A stretch of 64,000 nt of DNA from Leuctra nigra (Eukaryota; Arthropoda; Insecta; Plecoptera; Leuctridae). Shown here in pieces: positions 38,601 to 45,196 of the stretch; the stretch's first letter is position 1; each line of letters starts with the position of its first letter. The stretch covers positions 19,190,345 to 19,254,344 of the forward strand of contig OW203762.1 of NCBI GenBank assembly GCA_934045905.1. The letters are read 5' to 3'. Below the pieces are notes generated by a model, which was not told where the DNA came from, did not search any database, and worked only from the letters and a program-made list of their open reading frames with translations. Both the position numbers and the translations under genes were made by a program.

Positions 38601-41600
38601 GCGCCAAGTATATTTTAATTTTCAAATAAAGTTTTGACTTGGCTCATTTTTTGATATCACTACGTTTCAGTGCAGAATTTTTAGATTTCATAATTTTTTT
38701 TTTAGTTGAAGAGACTTGGCTGTTTTTTTACACGGAGTGTTTTTTATGGGGATATCACTTATTTTTTTAGTTTATTTACACAACTTGTAAAACTTATTAG
38801 GGCAACAATGGCTAATTCCTTTAAAAAAATACGCCATTTCCGAATAAGTTACTAAAAAAATATTGTTTGGAGCTAAATATAAACTTAAAGTGATATGCCA
38901 TGAAGAATTGCGAAAGCATCGTTCCAATAGGTCCAGCCGTTTTCGAGATATGGCATCACTTCCGGTTTTCAAAATGGCGGCTGAAAGCTCTTACACATTG
39001 TATTAATATGTATATAAATACTAATATTTCATTATAAGCCTTCTGAATATGTAGTTGGTTTTTATATAAAGGGAAGTGAATTTAGGCAGATTTCGCTAAA
39101 CTATGACGTCATTTCCGGTTTCAGTAATTAGAAAACTTTAATTTAACTATTGTTATTTCTTATAGTGGACCGTCTGAATCGATTGGCGCAAATTTCGTTC
39201 CGATCGGTTAAGCAGTTTTTGAGATATGACGTCACTTCCGGTTTCAAAATGGCGGCACAAAAGATTCATAAGGGCAAGGTATCATCAGGCAGACGAGCTG
39301 TATATGTGGTGAAAATTTCGGGTCAATCAACCCAGCCGTTTAGGCTGTGGCGGAGACCGCGGAATTTATTGGAAGATGAATCATTATTATTATTATAATC
39401 ATCTGAAGAAAGCAGTACAATTTCACGGTTTTCACGGCCCTCTAGTTCGCAAAGGGCGTAACCTATTGCTCCCAAATTTGGTATATGTTGTAGGGTGGGC
39501 CATAGCTCGAAATTAAGATATTTCGCAACAATGTGAGATTTTCCAATTTTGAGATCCAGTAGGCCGAAAATGCCACTTTGATGCTTACAGTAAAAGTGGG
39601 TTGCTCCAGCCTTTTTATATGAGAGTGTGCGCGCCGTACGACTTGGCTGGCGTGGAGCGACCGCTCCACTAGATATTTTTTTTAAATTCTGTTAGAAAGA
39701 AAAACAAATCCCCCAATAAGCCTCAATAAGAGAATATTGAAAACGCATGGCAGACCTTGAACACAGATTTTTTTCTTCAGATTATCCATCAGTAAACAGC
39801 AGTAGAGTAGTAAACTTTGAATCAATTATCCGGCAAAACCAAGATTCCGATCTCTCTAGAAATCAATATGGAGAAAAACAGGATAAATAAGTAGGTAATT
39901 AATATTTTGTGAAAAAATTTACCTTAACCGGTACCTACTTCGAAAAAACATAGATTTCAACCTTGTCTCGAATGGAGACGCTAGCGCTACACTCGCTTAA
40001 TTATCGATTTGCTAATAGTCGATCAAGTAAGCATTTGAATTAGGAGTTTCATTACGAGTGAATTGAGTCGACTGTTTGCAAGAGAACTGTCGCAGGCAGG
40101 TATCTCCCGTGCGTCACTGCTGAGCAGGTGGTTTCACTCTCCTTGATACACGCCATCTTGACGAGGTGTGTGAAGGTGGCTACTGGCTGGTGGTTGCATG
40201 ATGACACCATGGGGGGATTCCAGACATTTACGATTTCCAAATTACTGTTTAAATACCGGATCTGACGTGCAAGTCGTTTTCATTTACAATATCGTCATTC
40301 GTGTATGAAAGAAATAGTTATTAAAGGGGGCGCGGTTGGTATTACCATAAGAGTCAAAAGATGACATTCTTTCAAGTTACAAATAATGCCTTGGTACAAA
40401 ATATTTACGGTGTTGGGGACATAACAGATTTTGTTCCTAAACTGTTCGTATGACTAATTACCTAGTACACTACATCCCAGCAATTTTTTAATTAGTATAA
40501 AATAGTGTTACAGTTATTTAGCCTATTTTAGTCTCAATTGTTGAGTTCATTTTAATTATGTTCCGTGTAACATTTTCTTATTATAAAGTAGGCATATTTT
40601 TAAATTCTCATAGTGACATTTAGTGGGAATTGTGAGAAAAAACATAACAAATTGACAATTTTGTCACCTCATGAATGTCCTCACCTATACCAAAAGTTAT
40701 AGAGAACTATCACGTAAAACTGTGAATCTCAAAACAAATTTTCTCAATATTATTTAATATAAAAGTAGGGTTGGTGCAATAATTATAACGCTTTTAATTT
40801 GAGCCTAATTTGTTTAGTCACGGAGTCACATAAAATCACCGCACTAAACTCACTCTTAGAGCGAGCATAATCAATTTTAATTACGAATCGCCCAATGAGC
40901 AAGGAAAATACTACTCCAATCAACAATCTCTGAAAGAATGTACAAATCAATTGTAATTTTAATACAATGAAGTGCAGGATGAAGAGTTTGGTCACGGCTA
41001 TATATTTTCCCGAATTGTAGTATAAAACTTCTCCGGAAATTGAAGAATTATTGATATAACATCAGAAAGTTGATTATGACTGCGATTAGTTTGGATAAGA
41101 AACATAAGAACATAAGAAACATAAGAAACAAATTCGCATCTAGACACACAATTCTTTATGACAGTACTGACACATGGCAACCACGTGGTCAATTGTAATG
41201 CCCGCCATTGGTCAGTAAAAGGCGCTAAAATACTAAGTGAAATTATATGAAAGCCTCAAAAGTTAGTCTTTCTGCTCGCAATCGTCAGTGGCAAGCCTGA
41301 TCAAGTAACTCCGCCCTTTACCTTCATCTTATATCTTATAACTTCAACTTTTGAAGTAATGTCAAGCAAATCAGTTCAACTTTTTTACGTCTTTACGGGA
41401 CTCTCTCTCATGTTTGATTTTTTTGTGATTTTGCCAGCATGGTTTAGGTAGTCTAAGGTTTAGGTCAAACCATTAAACCAGTCGATTTGAAATTTTGTAC
41501 TCACTATAATCCTATAATCAAAATGCCATTAAAGCTGCTATCTCGCGTATAGTCGAGTTCATGTGATTAGTTGAAAATTAAAAATGGAACCGTTAGAACG

Positions 41601-44600
41601 ATCAACTTAAGTTTTAGATGGGACCAATTTTTACGTAATTGTGAAAATTTTAAGACAAATCTGTCGTGAACTTCAAGAGTTATTGAAATTTTACGGACAT
41701 TTTATGCTTGTTTTGAATTGCCAAATTTATTCAAAGAATTTCGAAGACACAATTTTGTCTGCTTCTTTGACGCATTACATCAGATTGCCATCTTGTATTT
41801 CCAAGGTCATTTAGAGCAGCATAACAGGCATATATTTCGCATACATTTCGAAGGCTCGCTTACCTACGCGTTACCAGAGCGTCGCGTCCAAGCTAAAGAT
41901 GAATTTTGTGAACTTAAAATCGGTGGCAATTACAGGAATACTATTCCAAGAAATTGTGCCTTTGTGTGTGATTCTAGTAGGTACTTCTTATCTTGTACTT
42001 ACATTGTGCTTGTACACATAAGGCTATACTTTATTACATTCTTCAATTGAAATAAAGTAAAAGTAGCATCTTCGTGCGACAGTAAGGTTATATAATGATA
42101 TAATAAATAATGAGGCAATTGATGATCAATACTTGCATCAACATTTAACAATAGCTATTCCTGTCAATGATTAATAATATAATAAATGTGAATATGTCAA
42201 ACTGAAACTAAATACACTCAACATTCTTCAACAATGACAGTTCTTCGCGGATGGTTATTTCTTGTCGTACAAACGCACAGACCGACAAAACGCAAGCCAA
42301 TCGTTAACCATCGATAACCAATTGAAAGCCATCCAGTAGACAGAACGTGCAACCAACCATGACTTTGTATAAAAACGTCACTTTACATTTCAACTTTTTC
42401 ACGCCTTTTATATATCCATTTTATATGCGTCTAGAGTTTGTTACCTTCAGGGCGAAATTTAATTATATTACGTTTCTTCTGGTAAAATTATGGCATTGAG
42501 AAAGTGACAGAATTACAACAACCAGAGGGCGGTACAATGCATTGTCCTGCGAACATGTCTGAAATTTTGAAGAGACTGGGGGAAATGATACAGAAAATGT
42601 ACATCTTGATTCACAGCGGGAAAGTCATCGGCATCTTCTCACCATTGTTTTCTTTCAGACTTCAGGAAGTGGGACGCAAAATATCACACTCGTTTCTTAG
42701 CCCCATACGCTAATAGTATCTAGGTTAATTATAATACTAAATGATAATTTCGGCCAATTACTTATGCAATTCAATGCGTTAGATTTTCTAACGAACCTTT
42801 GTTCAATAATCTTTTTCATTTGCTATTCAGAGTCAGGTTTTATATCGATCCTACTTAGGAATCGTGTGAGAATAGTTATATTTTGAAAACAACTGTTCTT
42901 AAAACCGCAGTGTTTTAAACTGCTTTGTGCTTTAGTCACACAGAACATAGGACTTGCACATTGTGGCTTTGCCATGAAATTCGCAAATAAAAATCTAAAT
43001 CAGAATGCCTCACGGATTGTCTTTTGAAAGTTGTGTAGATTTCTTTACGCAAGACGATGATCCGTCAGCCTCTCCCCTAATCAAGGTGCATCTATTGCTC
43101 ACCTCAACTCAATACACAGGTTTCATAATCTAATTACGACCAAGGAATATTAATCATATCGTGATTCATAAAAATTTTCTCCGTTTCAACATCGATCTTA
43201 AAACAGAACGAGCGACACATACGTCTTCCCACTGCTTTTGATCATGCGACAAGAATAGCTAATCGGCGAGGGAGGAATTCACTTCCTGATGAACGGGAAC
43301 TGCACTTATTAGGCAATGATTGGAGCGTGTTAATGCATTTATTGCATGACTCTATTGTCGGCATATTTGTGCTCAAAACACACAAACTCGAGTTTTATAG
43401 ACGCGTAGTAGAAAACAGCGTAGAGTTTATTGGAGTATTAAAATAATTCCAACACCAATAGACATTTAACAATTAGGTTATGTATGCGTACCATCGCTTA
43501 ATATAGATTACACCTATCATCATTCATACCTACTTAAAATATATATTAGTTAAAGCTTACGAATTTACGTTTATTTACGACGTTTGCGCGTACGTTTTTA
43601 GGCATGTTTGATTAGGTGAGCTGTGCTTACTTTTAGTTCCAGAGTGTTTTAGATACGATAAGAATCAGTTCTCTATTACAATTACGAGGTCATTATTCAG
43701 GGCACCTCCAGTCCAGAGATAGCTAAAAGAATATTACTATTGTTGACAGTCGATCGTCAACTCTTATGAGATATTAGCATTGATTCGACATATTTTAGAG
43801 TCAATCGACAATGACGTGTCAATAAATCTCCCAGAAGGGTTGTCGATCAACTGTTGAGGGTAGTTAATTCCGGTGCAGTTAAAATTCTGCACAATTTTCT
43901 TCAGTTGATTATCAATAATCCAGCATTGTTGAACTGCAGTGTAGCTGGCCTTGTGTCTGTGAATTGCATTCTTCAATGCATCTCGGGTCTGGCTTAGCAT
44001 ACAAACTGCAAGACGAAAGTTCTTCACACTGCATACAAGAGAACCAGTTCCATGCTGCCCTCGTTTTCAGCATCACACATCTCACGACATAGTAAGTCTC
44101 AAGATAAATAGCTTTTATTTTAATAGTTATGAAGCGATAGAAAGAAGGAATGATTGCCGATGACACCTGTCATAGGTCACATCAGTTCTTTGAACAATTA
44201 TGAAGATTCACGGTCAAACCTTAGGACAAACTTTATGTTTTACTCAAAATTATGCATGTATAATTTGCTTTCGTTCCTTATTCTTTAATTTATGTAAATC
44301 ATTACTATTTTCACATTGTAATATATCAAATCAATTATATTATTTAATTTGATAGATTAATGTCTTGATATTAAGTTTTGGATGAAAACATTGAACCATG
44401 AAATTGAGGATAGTATATTTAAGTATTTAAAAATTGTCATTTTGTCATTGCCGAAAATTGCACGGTGAACTATTTTGGCACCTAATAATTTTTCTTGGTG
44501 TGATTCGAAAGAGTCAAATAAAAATTTGGTCAGAAATGAGGTGTCCAAGAAGTGAGATCACTTCTTGTAAAAGTAGATCTCTACTTTTACATTAAAGCTC

Positions 44601-45152
44601 TATAATTTAGAAATTTGTCAATGATTTTCACATTTTCGGTAGTGAACGCTGGAATTGGCAATCTCTCGTCGCACAATTTAGATTTGAATACAAGAACAGT
44701 TAGATAATTGCAAAGCAAGACGGTAATCAGTAATCACAATGCCGTGATGAAGAAACCACCGAAAAACTAGATTCATCCTTAATTATCTCTTCGCTCTTAC
44801 AAAATTGTCCCAACGGAAGACAATTTCATGCGTTAAATCGAGCCTTCTGGTTTCATTCCATTGAACAGTTATGATAACACATCCTCCTACAGTCATAGCG
44901 CGTGGTCATCGCATTGCAAAGTAGGACACCCGGCTTCTAGAATGTGTTCTGGGTGAGAGTACGTTCTACTTGAAGCGACGATCTCCGTCCCATCCAACAT
45001 CGCCAATCACCCGATCATCCCAATCACTCAAGATACATACCACAAGTTTTATCATCCTTTTTACATCCATCGGGTTCTTGTGAGAGCACTAACACAGTTG
45101 ACACGAGTAACACGAGCACTAATGGCACTAACGCCTGCCGTGAGACCGCCAT
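2625..45152 (-). CDS. sas: stranded at second (Sas) ortholog, whole gene, 14 coding exons
   Basis: Joined exons (minus, 5' to 3'): 45152-45041, 27936-27490, 24428-24290, 23144-22759, 19692-19532, 15739-15421, 14801-12927, 12232-12064, 9848-9500, 8700-8532, 5629-5410, 4877-4768, 3742-3509, 2632-2625. All introns are GT-AG, all phases match, and the total is 4698 nt (1565 aa plus stop). Order: signal peptide 1-25; VWC1 about 117-182; VWC2 about 187-260; a FN3-like segment to about 361; VWC3 and VWC4 about 362-521; Pro-rich exon 522-1146; three FN3 domains 1147-1485; TM about 1503-1526; 39-residue tail with YDNPSY (1549-1554). Four VWC plus three FN3 plus one TM and a short tail is the Drosophila Sas architecture. 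Sas is an apical epithelial/tracheal surface protein and a ligand of the phosphatase Ptp10D; its YDNPSY is a PTB-domain docking motif. Further exons inside the 17-kb intron 1 cannot be excluded. Confidence 0.9.
2633..3508 (-). other. sas: sas intron 13
   Basis: AT-rich intron with no recognisable repeat or RNA apart from a short AAATAC microrepeat near 3280. Nothing else seen. Confidence 0.7.
3509..3742 (-). CDS. sas: sas exon 13, transmembrane helix and YDNPSY tail
   Basis: Acceptor GGTCCTGCAG|GG, donor ACGATGG|GTAAGT, phase 1 at both ends. After a short extracellular stretch there is a 24-residue helix of Ala/Ile/Leu/Val (about residues 1503-1526), stopped by VRKYGQNK, then a tail with [13 protein letters not shown]. 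In Drosophila Sas the YDNPSY sequence is the PTB-binding motif linked to Numb and Arc1; its preservation argues for the same cytoplasmic adaptor use. Confidence 0.94.
3949..4167. mobile_element. foldback element with two inverted tRNA-like arms
   Basis: Outer ends ATGTGCGTTGTGAAAAATAT and its complement near 4147-4167 enclose two tRNA-like sequences in opposite orientation (minus 3969-4041; plus about 4075-4146), separated by a ~30-bp spacer. The arrangement resembles the element at 56233-56652. Confidence 0.75.
3969..4041 (-). tRNA. tRNA-like, Val(GAC) cloverleaf, probably repeat-derived
   Basis: A full cloverleaf can be drawn: acceptor GACCGAG with TTCGGTC, D stem GCTC/GAGC, anticodon stem CTCGC/GTGAG with loop CTGACAA (U33, anticodon GAC), variable AGGTC, T arm CCGGG-TTCGAGC-CCCGG. 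Eukaryotic Val tRNAs normally do not use GAC, and the sequence is one arm of a foldback repeat with a degenerate inverted partner, so a functional tRNA gene is doubtful. Internal A and B boxes could still drive Pol III. Confidence 0.4.
4525..4690 (-). mobile_element. tRNA-derived SINE fragment
   Basis: Contains GGAAGGAGGCGGTCGTGGCC and CCGCGGGAATCGAACCC, a B-box-like element read on the minus strand, shared with copies at 22108-22375, 31611-31868 and 62133-62412. Confidence 0.65.
4768..4877 (-). CDS. sas: sas exon 12, end of FN3 domain 3
   Basis: Acceptor GTTCTTCTAG|ATAT, donor CAGCAAG|GTAAGC, phase 2 in, phase 1 out. Joined to exon 11 it reads [17 protein letters not shown], then DFITKPG, the classic FN3 F-G strand region. 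It ends with an Ala/Ser/Gly-rich juxtamembrane stretch. Confidence 0.92.
5410..5629 (-). CDS. sas: sas exon 11, most of FN3 domain 3
   Basis: Acceptor GATCCGCAG|ACTC, donor AACAAG|GTATTG, phase 1 in, phase 2 out. It encodes [35 protein letters not shown], then the L-K-P-G-T-R signature of an FN3 domain. The first ~77 nt with the acceptor are repeated five times upstream at exact 133-bp spacing; only this copy carries the remainder of the exon. Confidence 0.93.
5630..6345 (-). repeat. 133-bp array of exon-11 acceptors (intron 10, 3' end)
   Basis: The acceptor CCGCAG|ACTC plus ~77 nt of exon 11 and ~56 nt of intron recur at exactly 133-bp steps (GAGTCTGCGG on the plus strand at 5626, 5759, 5892, 6025, 6158, 6291). 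Copies are more than 95 percent alike by eye. After GGCGTG each extra copy diverges into TTGCATGTCAGT instead of the rest of the exon. Confidence 0.96.
6346..8170 (-). other. sas: sas intron 10, unique AT-rich part
   Basis: AT-rich sequence with an ATATT microsatellite at 7101-7191. No gene or clear transposon end recognised. Confidence 0.6.
7101..7191. repeat. (ATATT)n microsatellite
   Basis: About 18 near-perfect pentanucleotide units. Confidence 0.95.
8171..8531 (-). repeat. 36-bp array of exon-10 donors (intron 10, 5' end)
   Basis: TTCAAG|GTCAG occurs ten times on the minus strand; the plus-strand GACC starts lie at 8203, 8238, 8274, 8310, 8346, 8382, 8418, 8459, 8494 and 8529, the last being the authentic donor. 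The spacing is 35-36 bp with one 41-bp step. Spacer variants ATGCATG and ATGATCG alternate in the middle, giving a 72-bp higher-order unit. Confidence 0.96.
8532..8700 (-). CDS. sas: sas exon 10, end of FN3 domain 2
   Basis: Acceptor ACGCTTGCAG|GTGT, phase 0. It encodes [37 protein letters not shown] and [10 protein letters not shown] place the donor at TTCAAG|GTCAGT (8531/8532) because this gives phase 1, which exon 11 needs; a GAG|GTTC donor 10 nt earlier would break the frame. That donor and its flank are repeated nine more times downstream in intron 10. Confidence 0.9.
8701..9499 (-). other. sas: sas intron 9
   Basis: Contains a short SINE-tail-like stretch near 8745-8800 and an imperfect foldback at about 9193-9443 (CGGCCATTTTGGTG against CACCAAGATGGCCG). 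The right end resembles 15326-15378 in intron 6. Confidence 0.5.
9500..9848 (-). CDS. sas: sas exon 9, end of FN3 domain 1 and start of FN3 domain 2
   Basis: Acceptor TTGCTAG|GAAC, donor GGCAAG|GTGAGT, phase 2 in, phase 0 out. FN3-1 closes with the signature [20 protein letters not shown] and SVKTPPS. FN3-2 opens with [23 protein letters not shown] and [10 protein letters not shown]. Codon use is strongly GC-biased at third positions compared with the flanking introns. Confidence 0.94.
9849..12063 (-). other. sas: sas intron 8
   Basis: Hosts one copy of the hairpin-ended transposon family A (10123-11425). The rest is unique AT-rich DNA with no gene seen. Confidence 0.7.
10123..11425 (+). mobile_element. 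hairpin-ended transposon family A, copy 1
   Basis: Starts A|TCTAGTGGAGCGGTCGCTCC (an 8-bp-stem hairpin GTGGAGCG/CGCTCCAC at the very end), runs through a module with CCGGAAGTGACGTCA at 10571, and finishes in a 372-bp palindrome (11054-11425) with CCCATAAAAAACACTCCGTG ends and arms of about 147 bp. No transposase visible. Confidence 0.85.
12064..12232 (-). CDS. sas: sas exon 8, first half of FN3 domain 1
   Basis: Acceptor ATTCGCAG|GC, donor ATCAA|GTAAGT, phase 1 in, phase 2 out. It encodes [20 protein letters not shown], a pair of strands with [10 protein letters not shown], and VELRYTS at the C strand of a fibronectin type III fold. The domain is completed by exon 9. Confidence 0.92.
12233..12926 (-). 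other. sas: sas intron 7
   Basis: AT-rich, nothing recognisable. Confidence 0.6.
12927..14801 (-). CDS. sas: sas exon 7, long proline-rich repeat exon
   Basis: 1875 nt in one open frame (residues 522-1146), acceptor CATTTTCCAG|GC, donor CCAGCAG|GTTCG, phase 1 at both ends, so skipping it would keep the frame. The first third holds four ~40-residue repeats built on [MI][13 protein letters not shown], then E-I-[EK]-[ML]-IPGLK. The last third is rich in Pro, His, Gln and Gly ([10 protein letters not shown] type). Three short amphipathic segments resembling L-x-x-L-x-x-x-G-[LV]-I occur: [26 protein letters not shown] and [13 protein letters not shown]. No enzymatic motif. It separates the VWC block from the FN3 block and probably acts as an extended extracellular stalk (inference). 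Confidence 0.93.
14802..15420 (-). other. sas: sas intron 6
   Basis: AT-rich. A short repeat similar to 9401-9445 (CAAGATGG ... GATGACATCACGTGCGAACT) lies at 15333-15374. Otherwise nothing seen. Confidence 0.6.
15421..15739 (-). CDS. sas: sas exon 6, end of VWC 3 and VWC domain 4
   Basis: Acceptor CCGCTCTAG|TGCG, donor GCCAG|GTATAT, phase 0 in, phase 1 out. It begins [19 protein letters not shown] and completes VWC3 with the CC pair and VRC. VWC4 follows ([10 protein letters not shown], then [24 protein letters not shown]). The first 48 nt and the acceptor are the repeat unit of the ~37-copy array lying immediately upstream in intron 5; this copy is the authentic exon because only it continues into the rest of the domain. 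Confidence 0.93.
15740..18820 (-). repeat. ~80-bp array of exon-6 acceptors, ~37 copies (intron 5, 3' end)
   Basis: Each unit carries, on the minus strand, TTGTTGTCCCCTCTAG|TGCG plus the first 48 nt of exon 6, then CACTAAGTGCA. I count about 37 complete units beyond the authentic exon, with spacing of 80-81 bp or 88-89 bp when GTGACTTA is duplicated. A ~740-bp higher-order block repeats (about 16428-17167 against 17168-17907). The left end abuts exon 6 at its acceptor; the array decays near 18820. Confidence 0.97.
18821..19531 (-). other. sas: sas intron 5, 5' part with two foldback MITEs
   Basis: 18928-19070 has inverted ends CGGACACACTGTCAAGTATA and TACTTGACAGTATGTCCCG. About 19185-19280 is a second, weaker foldback (GGCCTGTTCAATAT with TAGAATAGGGCTCC). 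Confidence 0.6.
19532..19692 (-). CDS. sas: sas exon 5, first half of VWC domain 3
   Basis: Acceptor TCTGTACAG|GAGG, donor CCGAAC|GTAAGT, phase 1 in, phase 0 out. It encodes [20 protein letters not shown], then the CLC and QC-x4-DC pattern of a VWC domain. The same acceptor sequence recurs about 107 bp upstream (near 19790-19805) beyond an ATC-rich microsatellite, so the acceptor is locally duplicated. Confidence 0.93.
19693..19815 (-). repeat. duplicated exon-5 acceptor flanking an ATC microsatellite
   Basis: CCTCCTGTACAGACAA occurs at 19689 and again about 107 bp on, with an ATC/GTC-rich tract between. The distal copy would also serve as an acceptor (TCTGTACAG|GAGG). Confidence 0.85.
20014..20840. 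repeat. cluster of long poly(C)/poly(G) runs (intron 4)
   Basis: C runs of about 15-20 nt near 20017-20034, 20306-20325 and 20605-20622, and a G run near 20819-20834, next to a SINE fragment (about 20450-20590) and the hAT-like element. Confidence 0.85.
20450..20590 (-). mobile_element. tRNA-derived SINE fragment
   Basis: GGCGGTTGTGGG, CAGGAAGGAGGCCCGCGGGA and ATCGAACCC match the minus-strand form of the family member at 22108-22375. Confidence 0.6.
20805..21745. mobile_element. hAT-like non-autonomous element with 8-bp TSD
   Basis: 14-bp terminal inverted repeats CAGGCGCGTAGGAA / TTCCTACGCGCCTG are flanked by the direct repeat GACTGAGA at 20797-20804 and 21746-21753. An 8-bp TSD and a CAGG start are hAT hallmarks. 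The interior has three degenerate ~170-bp tandem blocks (ATTGCATTTCACACATT type) and no transposase. Confidence 0.88.
22108..22375 (-). mobile_element. tRNA-derived SINE, near full length
   Basis: On the minus strand: tRNA-like head GGCTGAGTGGTTAACGCTCT with B box GGTTCGATTCCCGCGG, body with GTCGACAGGCAAATG and GGAAGGTACCC, tail GCAGAACAGTGCGACGTTAA. Same family as 62133-62412. Confidence 0.85.
22759..23144 (-). CDS. sas: sas exon 4, end of VWC domain 2 and FN3-like segment
   Basis: Acceptor TCTTTCAG|ATGC, donor CTCAG|GTTTGC, phase 2 in and phase 1 out. The first 30 residues complete VWC2 with [12 protein letters not shown] and VVRC. The remaining ~95 residues ([19 protein letters not shown] onward to [10 protein letters not shown]) have the alternating strand pattern of a fibronectin type III fold but lack a clear Trp core, so this is FN3-like rather than a sure domain. 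The exon is GC-rich against its AT-rich introns. Confidence 0.92.
23145..24289 (-). other. sas: sas intron 3
   Basis: Contains a tRNA-like SINE scrap (about 23185-23290) and a GC-richer patch at 23826-24050 with a strong minus-strand donor GCCGAG|GTGAGT; see findings. No gene called. Confidence 0.5.
24290..24428 (-). CDS. sas: sas exon 3, N-terminal half of VWC domain 2
   Basis: Acceptor CACTTGCAG|AG, donor CCAAG|GTAAAC, entering in phase 1 and leaving in phase 2. It encodes [20 protein letters not shown] and the following CTC and TCKP motifs, the typical first half of a VWC domain with the C-x-C pair. The CC pair and the last Cys are supplied by exon 4. Confidence 0.93.
24576..24826. mobile_element. 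MITE family D copy
   Basis: CTGTACATCAGAGGCAGAAG at the left and CTTCTACCTCTGAGGTACAG at the right form inverted ends matching 3837-4385. Confidence 0.75.
26200..26594. mobile_element. hAT-like MITE with 8-bp TSD
   Basis: Ends CAAGGGATGCAGT and ACTGCATCCCTG are inverted and flanked by GAGATAAC at 26192-26199 and 26595-26602. The interior has a G run and GGGCGCC blocks; no ORF of note. Confidence 0.85.
27490..27936 (-). CDS. sas: sas exon 2, Ser/Thr-rich linker and VWC domain 1
   Basis: The acceptor TTCCATAG|CGGG continues phase 1 and the donor is GCAG|GTAAAT. Residues 38-115 are Ser/Thr-rich with several N-x-S/T sites, including three tandem 6-residue TSPSNI-type repeats at the start of the exon. 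Residues 117-182 form a von Willebrand factor C domain: Cys at 117, 134, 138, 140, 148, 152 and 167, the CC pair at 176-177, and Cys182. The short linker before VWC1 is the least conserved part expected of a Sas protein. Confidence 0.9.
28338..28520 (+). mobile_element. tRNA-derived SINE
   Basis: AACGCTAAGGACTTGCACTC then GGTTTCAATTCCAGTCG head, and the CTGCAGAACAGTGCGACGTT tail typical of the family. Confidence 0.75.
29935..30061. mobile_element. short foldback MITE
   Basis: GGGGTGCGATTACATAAAAT at the left mirrors ATTTTATGTGATTGCACCCC at the right, and TTGTCACGGTGACAAG is itself a palindrome in both arms. 127 bp in all. Confidence 0.88.
30183..30641. mobile_element. non-autonomous DNA transposon rich in GTAACTAGTTAC
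   Basis: Inverted ends CAGAGTTGGGT / ACCCAACTCTG. The interior repeats GTAACTAGTTAC and AGTAACTTT in both orientations. No transposase. Confidence 0.8.
31611..31868 (-). mobile_element. tRNA-derived SINE
   Basis: Tail GTGCTTAACTTCACACTGTT at the left and B-box-like CGGGAATCGAACCCGAGGCC toward the right, minus orientation. Confidence 0.75.
36935..37142. mobile_element. imperfect foldback MITE
   Basis: GACCTCTGGTATGACACC against GGTTGTACCAGAGGTC and GGCCATTTCAAG against CTTGAAATGG form nested inverted arms. Confidence 0.65.
37149..39673 (-). mobile_element. hairpin-ended transposon family A, copy 3, with nested palindrome
   Basis: Reverse orientation: the GGAGCGACCGCTCC hairpin end is at 39673, ETS/CRE motifs are at 39237 and (variant) 39104, and the conserved junction ATAAGTGATATCCCC precedes a 1.6-kb palindrome (37149-38751). 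That palindrome contains a second, related palindrome (37408-38492) with its own CCCAGAAAAAAACACTCCGT ends. Arms total about 455 bp each. Confidence 0.87.
37973..38083 (+). CDS. 36-residue ORF in palindrome loop, function unknown
   Basis: Preceded by a clean acceptor TTGTATTTCAG (exon would start at 37939), followed by TAA and AATAAA at 38094. The frame is open from the acceptor. The peptide [20 protein letters not shown] and following residues is acidic and helix-prone. It looks like the last exon of a longer gene carried inside the transposon: either the element's own protein or a captured host exon. Not recognised. The loop of copy 2 lacks it. Confidence 0.35.
   Translation: MDNDDVEEWFKLTEMEQDTIKAISELGELIRGDSVK
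41440..41840 (+). mobile_element. degraded family C fragment
   Basis: CAGTCGATTTGAAATTTTG, ACGATCAACTTAAG and TTTACGGACATTTT recur from the family C element at 55347-58175. Confidence 0.55.
45041..45152 (-). CDS. sas: sas exon 1, signal peptide
   Basis: Starts at [10 protein letters not shown]; residues 7-25 are a strongly hydrophobic Leu/Val run with likely cleavage near SQ|EPDG, then a short Cys-containing acidic/basic stretch ending KTC. The donor is GTG|GTATGT and the exon ends in phase 1, matching exon 2. An in-frame upstream Met exists 35 codons earlier, but the inner Met gives a canonical signal peptide and is preferred. The join across 17 kb to exon 2 rests on phase and orientation only. 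Confidence 0.72.
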
Positions 45153-45190
45153 GGTCTTCGAAAGACCTCGTCGGTATAAAGTCGCTCGCC

Positions 45191-45196
45191 AACTGA
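45191..45196 (-). promoter_or_regulatory. candidate sas initiator (TCAGTT)
   Basis: Minus strand reads TCAGTT, a match to the arthropod initiator TCAGTY, with +1 at 45194 and a GGTCT close to the DPE consensus at about +28. No TATA box lies at -30. This would give a 5' UTR of only ~41 nt before the chosen ATG. Sequence-only inference. Confidence 0.35.

Larger units (their letters stand above)
27937..45040 (-). other. sas: sas intron 1 (17.1 kb), no gene seen
   Basis: Long AT-rich intron. Contents I can support: SINEs at 28338-28520 and 31611-31868, foldbacks at 29935-30061, 30183-30641 and 36935-37142, transposon family A copy 3 (37149-39673), degraded tRNA-like scraps near 29160, 29570, 30710 and 35640, a degraded family C copy (about 41440-41840), and a CpG-rich patch at 34370-34600. 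Two weakly similar stretches (32640-32780 and 33490-33730, sharing GATTTCAATGC and GTGAAGACGC) look like an old repeat. Unique stretches elsewhere show nothing coding. Confidence 0.6.

Noticed and set aside
42504..42713. 69-codon plus frame inside sas intron 1
   Set aside because: No recognisable domain, no polyA or splice context; chance frame in AT-rich DNA.
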